Positions 21,658 through 31,531 of a stretch of 37,205 bases of DNA are shown piece after piece (within the stretch, counting starts at the first letter, position 1; each line of letters begins with the position of its first letter). Source of the DNA: Cytidiella melzeri (Eukaryota > Basidiomycota > Agaricomycetes > Polyporales > Irpicaceae); contig JABYQR010000419.1 of the NCBI GenBank assembly GCA_022592445.1, positions 1-37,205 on the forward strand, written 5' to 3'. The position numbers were made by a program, and so were the translations under genes. The notes under the pieces are model-generated. The model was not told where the DNA came from. It saw nothing but the letters and a program-made list of their open reading frames with translations, and did no database searches.

Positions 21658-23148
21658 TTGCCCGTCACGTTGTCTGGAAGCCTTCCTTGTGATAATTGCA
21701 TTCACTTCTTCAATCCTATCTTGGTCACCGACGACAACTTTCGAAAAGACAAAGAATCATTCTGCAAGTGTGTAAAACAACCGTGCCCCAATCGGTTCAA
21801 TCAGTTAGACCCAACTGAAGCTATTGAACATGGGTACTACACGGAAACCTACCAACCACCCTCCGCAGAAACTTTTTGCCTCATCACCAAAGAAGATATG
21901 GATCCTAACCCTACCCAGCAGAATGCTGCTCCCGCCGCCACCCCAGCTGCCAACCTGAGCGCCCAGGACATCTTAAACATGTTCGGCGTCCTGACACAAA
22001 GAATGATGGACCTTACCAATCAGGTGGCTGCATTGACAGCTGCTCAGGCACCAGCAATTGCCACTGCCACTCACGTCTCCAGGGAACAGAGCATCATGGA
22101 GAAGCCAGCCTTCTTCAAGGGGAAGACCTCATCGGAGACCAGACTCTTCCGCCACACGTTCATCGTCTGGGCGCAGAATCAGGGCAAAGCATTCTTCCAG
22201 CAGGATGCCTAAGGCCAAGTCTAGCTGGACAACAATGGCGCAAGGATCTTTGATCCTCACAAACTCATCACCAGCGCCCTGTCGTTCATGCAGGATGACG
22301 CTGCCAACTGGGCTCGTCCTCATATCGAGGAGCTTGTCAGTAGTAAACCAGCTTTTGGCAATATCTGGGACACATTGATTGAGGCTTTCAATGCCAAATT
22401 TGAGCCTATAGCTGCTGTCATGGAGGCCAAGACAAAAATTGCCAACATGAAGCAAGGCAATAAGACCTTTGGCACCCACATCTCCGAGTTCAAGACATGG
22501 GCCCCTCGCACTGGCTGGAGCCAGCAGGATATCTTTGACCGTCTCAAGTCAAGCTTGAGCACGGAGTACTTGCAACGCGTCTCATACTTCCAAACCCGTG
22601 CTGCTACCTACGACACTCTCAAGGACCAGTGCAAGGCAGTTGACACTCAGCTCACCAATCTGCATAACAGCACGGGCAAAGTCATGGTGGACAGCTCGTC
22701 GGGACACGGCAAGTCCCACCGACAAGCATTCCGCGATCCCAACGCCGTGGAGATCAACACCTTCTGCTTCTCTGCTTCCTTTGATGCGCTCTTCACAGGA
22801 CTGGGGAAGCAGGAGATCTTCCAGAAATGGAAGAAGGAGATGAGCAAGCGCTGCTCGGTTTGTGGATCCGAGAACCACAAGAAGAGGGACTTGAAGCACC
22901 CAGATGACCTGGTCTGCAACCACTGCGGGGGCACTGGTCACTGGGGGTTCGTTTGCCTGAAAAGGCTTCAAGGCATCCCTAAGGGACAAAAAGTCGCTGC
23001 TACCTCGTCGAACTTGTTGACCACTACTATGCCAAAGCAAGACACATCCAATGACAAGGATGCTAAGATTGCTGCGCTCAAGGACATGCTGGACATCCAG
23101 AAGAAGCAAATGGATGAAATGGCAGCAAAAATTAATGCGGTTTTTTGA
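21658..23148 (+). pseudogene. Gypsy-1 gag with CCHC zinc knuckle (two internal stops)
   Basis: A single frame runs from 21658 to 23148 but is broken by TAA at 22210-22212 and TAG at 22222-22224. The first part (21658-21897) is Cys-rich (PCDNC, CKCVKQPCP). A conventional Gag start is probably ATG 21898 (MDPNPTQQNAAP), followed by coiled-coil-like LSAQDILNMFGVLTQRMMDLTNQ. The capsid region (WARPHIEELV, FGNIWDTLIEAFNAKFEP) comes after the stops. The nucleocapsid has a damaged first knuckle (CSVCGSENHKK) and an intact second one, CNHCGGTGHWGFVC (CX2CX4HX4C). The C-terminal tail is Lys-rich and helical. Confidence 0.8.
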
Positions 23149-23366
23149 AATGGACTCGTGACACAGCCGCAGCTGCGAGTCCCCCCAGTACCCTGTCCTG
23201 GTCTCTTTTGTCTTCTACCTTGTCTTCCGCCTCGTGTACCATAGCAACTCCGTGCCTGTCATCTACTGTCTCCGCATGTACTATATTGTCTCTAGATTGG
23301 TTATTGTCTCATTTCCAAATACATGTACTAGTAAAAGGTCTGAATAGAAGCATTTGCATTCCTGCT

Positions 23367-24518
23367 ATGATTTAAGGAGCTACGGCTTTATTCATCAGTC
23401 ATCAATTTGTCAAAAAGCACAAGACTATTCAGCACCTGATCGAAAGGATCATATCTCTGCATCATATCAACGGAACTAAGAATAAAGCTGGCAGATTAAC
23501 GCACTTCGTTCGCCTTACACTCACTGTCGGAGACAACACAGGAAAGGCAGAGTGTCTTGTCACGGACTTGGGTCCAGAAGACATCATCCTTGGGCTACCA
23601 TGGCTCAAGCGCGTAAACCCTACCGTCAACTGGGAAAAAGGAGAAATGACAATTCTGATTGGCTCGGAAGAATCTCCTGATGAACCTTTCCAGAAGGTTG
23701 ATGGTAACAGCACAAAACGTAGACAGTGGGTCAAATCCGGGATTATCCAAGACACCACTGACAAAGTCTGGTGTATGGCCAGCTTCACCTACTCTAACAA
23801 ACTTGCTGCCGAAGCAAACAAAGCTAAAGCTCAGCGCTCCTTCAAAGACATTGTTCCATCAGAGTATCACAGACACGCTAAAGTCTTCTCTGAGGAGGAG
23901 TCTAATTGGCTACCCCAGCATCAGCCCTGGGACCATTTGATTGATCTCAAACCAGATGCTCCTGAGACCATCAAATCAAAAGTTTATCCTATGCCCCTGA
24001 ACGAACAAGCCAAGCTTGACAAGTTCATTCAGGAGAACCTAACAAAAGGTTACATCACACCTTCTATCTCTCCAATGGCTTCTCCAGTCTTCTTCATCAA
24101 AAAAAAGGACAACAAACTACAACTTATTCAGGACTACCGTAAACTCAATTACATCACTGTGAAGAACCGCTACCCTCTACCGCTTGCCACCAACATCATC
24201 AACAAGCTCAAGGGTGCAAAAATCTTCACAAAATTCGATGTTTGTTGGGGATATCACAACGTCCGAATCAAAGAAGGAGACGAGTACAAAGTGGCATTCA
24301 TTACCAACCGAGGACTCTTCGAACCTAGGGTCATGTTCTTTGGTCTCACAAACTCACCCGCTACCTTCCAAGCTCTGATGGACAACATCTTCGCCGACCT
24401 TGTCGCTGAGGGCAAGGTGGCTGTCTAGATGACAAGCAACAACCTGACAGAGCACCACAAGGTTGTCCATGAAGTCCTTGAGAGACTTCAGCAGCACAAT
24501 CTCTACCTTCGGCTGGAA
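23367..24518 (+). pseudogene. Gypsy-1 protease and reverse transcriptase N-part (broken catalytic sites)
   Basis: The aspartic protease is recognisable from GAT at its active site to DIILGLPWLKRVNP, but the codons that should give the catalytic Asp and Ser are replaced by TAA (23373-23375). The RT follows in frame from about 23.9 kb: YPMPLNEQAKLDKFI, SPVFFIKKKDNKLQLIQDYRKLN, KIFTKFDVCWGYHNVRI and FFGLTNSPATFQALMDNIF. At the active site, after KVAV, the YLDD box is missing: TAG (24426-24428) is followed by two codons and then by SNNLTEHH, consistent with loss of about five codons. A further frame change occurs near 24515-24520. The copy therefore cannot make working protease or RT. Confidence 0.85.
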
Positions 24519-26926
24519 AGTGTGAGTTTGAGAAATTTGAGATAGAGTACCTCAGGTTGATCATTCACGCCGGTGAAGTAGCTATGGACCCTGTCAAAGT
24601 CCAAGCAGTTTCTACGTGGCCTACACCCAAGAACCTCAAAGAAGTTAGAGGATTCATTGGGTTTGTCAACTTCTATCGACGCTTCATTCAGGACTTCTCA
24701 AAGCACGCACGGCCTTTACACAACCTGGCTCAAAAGGACATACTGTCCGTCTGGGGTCCAGCACAACAGACTGCCTTCACCTTGCTAAAGAAGGCCTTTA
24801 CCACTAAGCCTATCTTGGCAGTCTGGAACCCTGAACTTCCTACACGTCTAGAAGTTGATGCCTCGGGCTATGCAACCAGTGGATCCATCTCCCAGAAATC
24901 AAAGGAAGATGGATTCTACCACCCTATCACCTACCGGTCCGCATCTATGACTGAAGCCGAGCGTAACTATGAAATCTTTGATTGGGAGTTGTTAGCCATC
25001 ACCGAGGCTCTCAAAGATTGGCGCCACTACCTTGAGGGACTCAAGGAACCGTTTGAGATCTGGACTGATCATGCGAACCTGCAGCACTGGAAAACTGCGC
25101 AACACCTCACTCAATGTCAAGCACGTTGGTCATTACTCTTGGCTGACTTTGACTTCGTGTTGGTTCACAAGCCTGGCAGTACCATGATACACGCCAATCC
25201 TCTCTCTTGTCTTCACTCACATGCCGTCACAGACAAAGAAGACAACAAGGATCAGGTGGTACTGAAACCGGAACACTTCCGGATCCTCGCTAACAGTGCA
25301 CTTGCTATTACTTCTCCACTTGAATCAAAGATCCGAGAATGCACAGAGCAAGAAGCAGAAGTTGCACAAGCTCTAGCTACCCTTCAAAAGAAGGGTCCTT
25401 GCAAACTTGTCGGCAGTTTATTTGAATGGGAAGAGAGTGACAGGCTCATCTACTACAAGGGAAAACTCTAGATCCCTAACAACAAAGAGCTCCGTTACGA
25501 AGTTGTCAAATCTTGCCATGACACCCCTGCGGCTCGTCATCCGAGCAAACACGGCACCATAGAGCTAGTCTCATGACACTATTGGTGGCCAAAGATGAAT
25601 GCCTTCATAGAGACTTACGTACCAGGTTGTGATTGCTGTCAACGCTATAAGTCAGCTCCACACCCTAAAGCAGTACTACAGCCTCAGGAAACTCTGGCCG
25701 GACCTTGGGAACATGTTGGAGTAGATCTCATCACTCAGCTGCCACCCTCTAAGGGATTTGATTTGATTGCGGTCTACGTTGAACACTACTCCAATCAAAC
25801 GCACATCATCCCTACTACCACTAAGGTTAATGCTGAGGGGATTGCTGATCTACACTACAAAGAATCATTCCGACTTCACGGCATTCCAAAGAAGGTGTTC
25901 TCTGACCGAGGACCCCAGTTTGCAGCACGCTTCATGCGTGCGCTCTATTACCGCCTAGGCATAGAAACTGGTTTTACGACCGCCTATCATCTGCAAGGAA
26001 ATGGCAAAGTTTAATGCAAGAACCAGGATATCAAGCAGTACCTGCGTCTATTCTGTCAGCAACTACAAGACAACTGGGTCAATCATCTGCCGGCGGCTGA
26101 GTTTGCACTCAGCTCGCGAGTACATGCGGGTAACTTTCAAACACTGTTTGAAGTCATCTACGGATATTGCCCCAACTTTAACATACCAGTTGGCAAGCAA
26201 AGCAATATCCTATCAATCAATGAGCACCTTGACAACATGGCTCAAGTACGCAAAGAGACTGGAGCAGCTCTTTGTCTAAGCAAAGAAAAGATGAAGCAAC
26301 TCTACAAATTTGAGAAGCAATCTCCACGCGTCTTCCAGGTGGGTGACATGGTCTGGCTGAGCACTAAGAACGTCCAGATACACCAGGCTACCCCTAAACT
26401 TGGTCCTCAACAGCTCGGCCTGTACAAGGTCATTGAACACATTGGTGATCTTGACTACAAACTTGATCTACCTAGCTATCTCTGACTCCACCCCGTCTTC
26501 CACATCAACTGTCCAAGTCCCTTGCACGACAACGGCAAAGATGTACCTCCACCTCCTGATCCTATTGTCATAGAAGGAGAAGAGCAGTACGTCGTCACAA
26601 ATGTGCTAGACAGCAGGCTACACAGACAATGGAAGAAATTGCAATTCCTAGTCAAATGGGAAGGGTATTCAGACGGACACAATAGCTGGGAACCGGTTGA
26701 AAACCTTGAGAACAGTCAAGAAGCAATTGACAACTTCTACAAAGCAAACCCCGGAGCATCCCGGGTCATCAAAGCTTCACTCTTTGCAGATCTCTGCTCG
26801 CACTTTCGGGGATTCAATACCCAGACCAACCCTGCTTTCCTTTGTACAATCTATCCGTCTACATACAATCTTAGCTGGGATGAAGGCAAACACATCGGTC
26901 TGGATATCTCAAGAACATCACACTGA
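24519..26926 (+). pseudogene. Gypsy-1 RT thumb, RNase H, integrase and chromodomain (several stops)
   Basis: After the frameshift one frame continues: CEFEKFEIEYL, GFIGFVNFYRRFIQDFSKHA, RNase H (LEVDASGYATSGSISQ, NYEIFDWELLAITEAL, IWTDHANLQHW), then the integrase zinc region with GCDCC, core [14 protein letters not shown] and [12 protein letters not shown]. Stops sit at 25469-25471, about 25573, 26012-26014 and 26483-26485. Where the catalytic Glu (family motif DGQTERVNQ) should be, the sequence reads GNGKV-stop, so the third catalytic residue is lost. The tail holds GDMVWLSTKN and a chromodomain (EEQYVVTNVLDSR ... LQFLVKWEGYSDGHNSWEPVENL), expected to bind methylated histone and direct insertion into heterochromatin. 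Confidence 0.85.
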
Positions 26927-27078
26927 TGGGTAACGTCGAGTCAACAACACCAGAGGGGGAGAAACTTCCTAGCATCCTTCTGACTAGACAATCAGGGCAA
27001 TTCTGCTGAATTCCTGTAGACAGGTAGAAGACCTTTATTACCACAGCACAGTGATGCTTTGCGAGTATGCTCAATTTT

Positions 27079-27091
27079 AGGAGGGGGGTAA
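27079..27091 (+). other. Gypsy-1 polypurine tract
   Basis: AGGAGGGGGGTAA ends directly before TGTCGTGG of the 3' LTR, as expected for the plus-strand primer site of an LTR retrotransposon. Confidence 0.8.
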
Positions 27092-27847
27092 TGTCGTGGA
27101 TGGCCTGACTAGCCCTTATTTTTTGCAATTTACCTGTTGTTTTGATCGTTAAAACTCCAGGCTGCAACCCAGTTGCAACCCTCTTTGCACAAACCACTTG
27201 CACGTCTATTGAGCGCCCGTATCACGTGGCTTAGACGCTCTACATGGTCACGTTACTTGCTGCTACGTCACACTGGCACATGACTCAGCTTATGTAAGAC
27301 CACATGGCTACAACCACATGGCTCAGCCCATAGCTAGGGTTTGACGTCTTAGATACCGTCCACATGGACTCCTTTTGTTCTTTCCCTATTGTTCTCTTTA
27401 TGGAAGGATGTTCTCACAGGTGTGGGAATGGAATACAATAGTTGGTCTCCTTTTAGATAGATTCTCTCACAAGTAGAGTTCTTGGCAAGGTCTAGACAAT
27501 AGCTATTGTTCTCCTTTAGGTAGTTCTTTTGTTCTTTGTTCACATGGCTTCTTGCAAAGCCTGCCCTTAACATGGTCTGTGCGCAGGTCCCTGAAGTCTA
27601 TATAAGCAGCTGCATGTATGCTCCTAGCCCCCCATCTTGACCTCTTGGTCTTTACTGGGCTAGGTAAGCAAACCCCCTCTTGTACTACATAGTGGGCAGT
27701 ATTAATTCTAACTTGGTCTTTACTGGGCTAGATACCTGTATAAGGTTGATAGTTGGTGAGAGCATTGTGCTACACGCCTGCCACCACCTCGTCGTCGTCT
27801 TCCACTTTGTGTCCCTAGTTTCTGCGTCGAGCTCCATCTCTGTGCCA
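27092..27847 (+). repeat. Gypsy-1 3' LTR, 756 bp
   Basis: Begins TGTCGTGGATGGCC after the polypurine tract and ends CTCTGTGCCA. A TATA box (TATATAAG) lies at 27599-27606. Positions 27375-27574 are identical to 20297-20496 of the 5' LTR. Outside this core it differs by substitutions and small indels, many of them CG versus TG or CA. The following 5 bp (CTCCT) do not match the left flank. Confidence 0.88.
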
Positions 27848-27970
27848 CTCCTGGTCTTTAGGTGATGTCCACCTTGTACTAGGTCCATCACTGTACTAAT
27901 ATAGCCCAGTCTTCAGCTCATCGTTAGCTTATCTCTTGGCATTGTATCTCTCTTTCTCGCCATTGCCATA

Positions 27971-28725
27971 TGACACGGAGACAGGGCTTGACGTGACAAA
28001 CAGGGACATGCTGTGGATGACAACGAAGAGGTGGTGGCAGGCGTGAAGCACAATGTGTTCACCAGCTATCAGACTTGTTGAGAAATCTAGCCCAGTAAAG
28101 ACCAAGTTAGTATTTGTACTACCAGCTATATAATACAGGAGGGGGTGGCTTACCTAGCCCAGTAAAGACCAAGAGGTCAAGATGGGGGGCTAGGAGCATA
28201 CATGCAGCTGCTTATATAGACTTCAGGGACCTGCGCACAGACCATGTTAAGGGCAGGCTTTGCAAGAAGCCATGTGAACAAAGAACAAAAGAACTACCTA
28301 AAGGAGAACAATAGCTATTGTCTAGACCTTGCCAAGAACTTTACTTGTGAGAGAATCTATCTAAAAGGAGACCAACTATTGTATTCCATTCCCACACCTG
28401 TGAGAACATCCTTCCATAAAGAGAACAATAGGGAAAGAACAATAAGAGTCCATGTGAATGGTATCTATGACGTCAAACCCTAGCTATGGGCTGAGCCATG
28501 TGGTTGTAGCCATGTGGTCTTACATAAGCTGAGTCACGTGCCAGTGTGACGTAGCAGCAAGTAACGTGACCATGTAGAGCGTCTAAGCCACGTGATACGG
28601 GCGCTTAATAGACGTGCAGAGGAGTTTGTGCAGAAAGGTTGCAACTGGGTTGCAGCCCAGAGTTTTACAGATAAAAACAAGAGGTAAATTGCAAAAAATA
28701 AGGGCTAGTCGGGACATCCACGACA
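27971..28725 (-). repeat. Solo LTR of the Gypsy-1 family, inverted, 755 bp
   Basis: A full-length minus-strand copy (plus strand reads TGACACGG...CCACGACA). It is flanked by a perfect 5-bp duplication CCATA (27966-27970 and 28726-28730), which proves the LTR edges and an independent insertion followed by LTR-LTR recombination. Its TATA box is at 28211-28218 on the minus strand. It retains several CpG sites that have decayed in the two element LTRs. Confidence 0.92.
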
Positions 28726-28959
28726 CCATATCCCCTGTCATCATCATCCACGCAAGGTTGCTTGTCCTCCTCCCTGTTTTCACTTCCTTGCTCCTCATAG
28801 AGTTTGGTTGTGCTCTTGACACAAGCAGCAGGGACAAATAGGGATGTGGGAAAAGCTACAAAGAGGTTTCACATAAGCTGAGTGCAAGAAAGGAAACTGT
28901 TCTGTTTGCAACCCAAGGCCAGGGTTACCACAAGTCAGTATTCTGGGTAAACTAGGCGT
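28726..28959. other. Unassigned spacer right of the solo LTR
   Basis: No gene or recognisable domain. The minus-strand frame at 28583-28837 mainly reads through the LTR edge. Confidence 0.35.
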
Positions 28960-29565
28960 AAAGATTGCTATCAGTAACAAAATTTCACTTACAAAAAGTA
29001 AGGATTGAAGATTGATCAAAACTGAGTATTCTGTGTATGTCAGAAAACAAAGCTGTTATCAATGACAGTATTACTTACCACTTGATATTAATATTCCGGG
29101 CAGGTTAGCCACAAAAGTTGTTACAGTACCAGAATTACTCATAAAAGTAGGTTTTGCCAGTGAATATAAAGCAAAAGCTGTTACCAATAACAAAGTTACT
29201 TGTAAAGGCAGCAGTTCACAATTACAATTGACAGTAAGTATATCAGGCAAGTGTGTAGCAAAAGCTGTTACCAGTCACAAGATTACATATAAAAGTGAAG
29301 AGTCTGAACCTGTTTGTCACAGAAGTTGTTACCAGTAACAACATTATACTGATAAACTTAAGGATTCTGTTCAACTTACTAATGAAAGTAGTTATCAGTC
29401 ACAAAATCACCCCTAAAAGTATGTATTCTAGGCTTGTTGGTCATGGATGTTGTAACCAGTAGCAATATCATTAATCAAGAGGTGGTCTAGGCTGGTCAAT
29501 AATGACAGTAAGCATTCCAGACAAGGTACAATTGAAACTGTTTACCAGCAACAATGTTATCTTTG
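28960..29565. repeat. Degenerate tandem array with GTTAC-NN-GTAAC dyads
   Basis: About nine diverged units share a core close to GCTGTTACCAGTAACAAAAT. Cores start near 28967, 29052, 29117, 29177, 29264, 29325, 29388, 29449 and 29537, giving spacings of about 60-65 bp with three of about 85-88 bp. The core holds a short dyad GTTAC/GTAAC and is usually followed by TTAC and AAAAGT. No ORF of note crosses it. Origin unknown; it may lie inside an old transposon. Confidence 0.6.
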
Positions 29566-29799
29566 CAGTCAGGCCTTCTGTTAAGACACATGCCTATGGA
29601 TTGGGTCACACTTGGTGCCAATCAGCAACATGCTAGTGAGGATCAGGATTGGAAAGAGGAGGACGTGTATGAGTCCTTGGCTTCAGCTAAGTATGCTGCG
29701 CCTCTCAATACTCTCTGACTTTGATTTAGTCTTAGCGAGATCAGAGGTCCAACCTCTGATTTTCAGAGTTGGAGCTAGATGGGATTAGATAGCAACAGA
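29566..29799. other. Unassigned AT-rich spacer
   Basis: No gene is seen. It holds a short inverted pair around 29740-29760 (CAGAGGT/ACCTCTG) and may be part of the adjoining LTR relic. Confidence 0.3.
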
Positions 29800-30212
29800 T
29801 AGGTTAGACAGAGAACAGAGATCAGGCAACAATGAGTGAGACTGCTTCAGCTAGTGAAGCAGAATGAAGCAAGAGTAGGAAATCTACTCTTATATTTGAA
29901 CTTAGGACTTCTACCATACAAGTTAGGTATGCTTATATACTACTACAAGTTAGAATTACAGTAGGAGTTCTATATAGCAAGATGATATAGTTAAGTGTTC
30001 AGGAGTAGGGATCAGAATTTAATTGGAGCTGGGACACAAATGAAGCAGAAGTACAAGGTATGGATGGATAGGGACTATCAGATGACAAAGTTGTGAAGGG
30101 TTCAGAAGATAGTTGGGCGCATGTGATGGAGGGTGTGTGAATGAACAGTGAGAGAAGGCCAGAGTGATTGGAAGTCCGGGCCCAATCACATGATCCAATT
30201 TGAATTATAACA
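29800..30212 (-). mobile_element. LTR-like relic, probably Copia type
   Basis: On the minus strand the segment starts TGTTATAATTCAAATTGG after a weak purine run (GTGGAAGG), a start I associate with Copia LTRs of Agaricomycetes. The left edge is not defined. A primer-binding-like site lies about 210 bp to the right, so only a short interior would separate them. Confidence 0.4.
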
Positions 30213-30419
30213 CCTTCCACTACAAGCTACCAATAGAAGGTACTGCAAGCAATCCAGCTAGTCATAGGATTATCACTCATGAAAAGGTTGCTTATGAGAG
30301 AGATGAGTACTATCAGCCTATCACACAATGAAATCTGCCACTTGATCTCTCTGCCAAGTTTTACAGATGAAGCAGTAGATACAGCTTGAAAAGTTCAAGA
30401 ATCATACTTGCCACATGCA

Positions 30420-30432
30420 GGCTCTGGTACCA
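30420..30432 (-). other. Primer-binding-site-like motif
   Basis: On the minus strand TGGTACCAGAGCC, close to the TGGTATCAGAGC primer site of many LTR retrotransposons. It lies 4 nt after CTGTCA, a possible LTR end. A second LTR could not be delimited. Confidence 0.4.
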
Positions 30433-30799
30433 CTAATGACAGTATTACATTGATTCCATACTTCAGTGGGATAACTTTGTCTGTAATCAACATGACATTT
30501 GTGTTACACATTTGCTTTGTTGGTGATGGCAGGGTTGCCTTTGAAAACAACATGGCATCATGTGTAGATATAAACACATTGTTTCTAGGGCAGTAAGAAA
30601 CAAAAGCTTTTGACATAAATGTGAGAATTAAAATTGAAGCAATGTACACAATTGTCTTTGCTGTTTCCAGATATCTGAGTTTGAACAAACTGTGGAAAAC
30701 TGATTGATTGATTCCAAGCTCTTGGGGTCTGATACTTCATACAAACCAGGTTATTTTACACAGTGTAGCTGGGAGAATTATTACCCTACTATGGATGAC
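30433..30799. other. Unassigned spacer
   Basis: No gene is seen. If the motif at 30420-30432 is a true primer site, this stretch would be the matching 5' LTR, but I could not align it with the relic on the left. Confidence 0.3.
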
Positions 30800-30829
30800 C
30801 CAGAAGTGAACTATTGAGTTCACTTCTGG
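30800..30829. repeat. Perfect 13-bp inverted repeat, 4-nt loop
   Basis: CCAGAAGTGAACT and AGTTCACTTCTGG are exact reverse complements separated by ATTG. A C-rich run (CCCCCCCTCCCCCC) follows directly. This could be abutting transposon termini, an excision product or a transcribed hairpin. Confidence 0.9.
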
Positions 30830-30901
30830 TGCCCCCCCTCCCCCCGTTTCCGTGGCCCTTCCCTCTCGGAGATTCTACAGTCATGTACTATTGTACCTTG
30901 G

Positions 30902-31198
30902 CTATAGACACCTTGGTTCTTTGAATATTTGAAGGGGAAAGAAGGTGTTTGGAAAGGTTCGCACAAATGTGACTTTTTCCCCCGCCACAATGACTGAGCT
31001 GTCACAGCATGTTGCGGGCAAGCGCTCAATCATTTGCTGGTAATCAGGGACTAACCACCAACACTGTTCAATCAAATATTTACATAAGCAGTTCTTGTGC
31101 CCTAGCAGTCTCAATTGAAATGTAGTGTTGGGTTCAGTGCTGACAACACCCTGTGGGAGCTGGATTTTGTAGAGGTAATATTCTCTGTAGCTGTCCAC
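30902..31198 (-). CDS. Unrecognised ORF, 98 aa, possibly transposon interior
   Basis: A minus-strand frame with protein-like composition (MDSYREYYLYKIQLPQG ... CWWLVPDYQQMIERLPATCC). No domain is recognised. It lies downstream, on the same strand, of a primer-binding-like site at 31521-31529, so it may be a gag remnant of that element. Chance is a real alternative. Confidence 0.2.
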   Translation of the reverse strand: MDSYREYYLYKIQLPQGVVSTEPNTTFQLRLLGHKNCLCKYLIEQCWWLVPDYQQMIERLPATCCDSSVIVAGEKVTFVRTFPNTFFPLQIFKEPRCL

Positions 31199-31520
31199 CT
31201 ATATTATGAACTTGTAATGAAATGAAAGATATTCTTATTTGTGTACAGCTACAGGAGTAATAGTACATGTATGCTGTATCTTCAAATAGTATTCTGTTGC
31301 GCCACCAACTGAAAAGGTGCACAATTCAACCTCCAAATTGCACAACATATAGAGAGTGTAGTACTCACCGTGTGTAACTACCAGGTGTATGCTAATTGAG
31401 TGTAGCGCAAATGATGGTTGTTGCATAGATGGTTGCGTTAGTGGTGGTTCAAGAGCAAAAGACAGGCTGAATTGTCAGCCAAGGACGTGCGAACCTAGTG
31501 ACACGATTGGGTTTTCAATT

Positions 31521-31529
31521 TGGGCGCCA
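31521..31529 (-). other. Primer-binding-site-like motif TGGCGCCCA
   Basis: On the minus strand TGGCGCCCA lies 2 nt after TTTACA, the arrangement seen at Gypsy 5' LTR/leader junctions. Confidence 0.5.
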
Positions 31530-31531
31530 AT

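Larger units (their letters stand above)
20036..27847 (+). mobile_element. Gypsy-1: decayed Ty3/Gypsy chromovirus with two LTRs
   Basis: Two related LTRs (20036-20770 and 27092-27847) flank a leader ORF, gag with a CCHC knuckle, protease, RT, RNase H, integrase and a C-terminal chromodomain, which is the chromovirus order. LTR ends are TGTCGTGG...GTGTCA (5') and TGTCGTGG...GTGCCA (3'). A polypurine tract (AGGAGGGGGGTAA) precedes the 3' LTR. Multiple stops, a deletion in the RT active site and a protease stop make it non-autonomous. The 5-bp flanks (GCAGC at 20031-20035, CTCCT at 27848-27852) do not match, so the target duplication is lost or never existed. It is inserted in the Copia gag. Confidence 0.9.

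Noticed and set aside
28960..29565. Possible CRISPR-like or tRNA-cluster structure in the dyad array
   Set aside because: Cores are degenerate, spacers are not of uniform length, and no tRNA folds or motifs were seen; the genome is eukaryotic.
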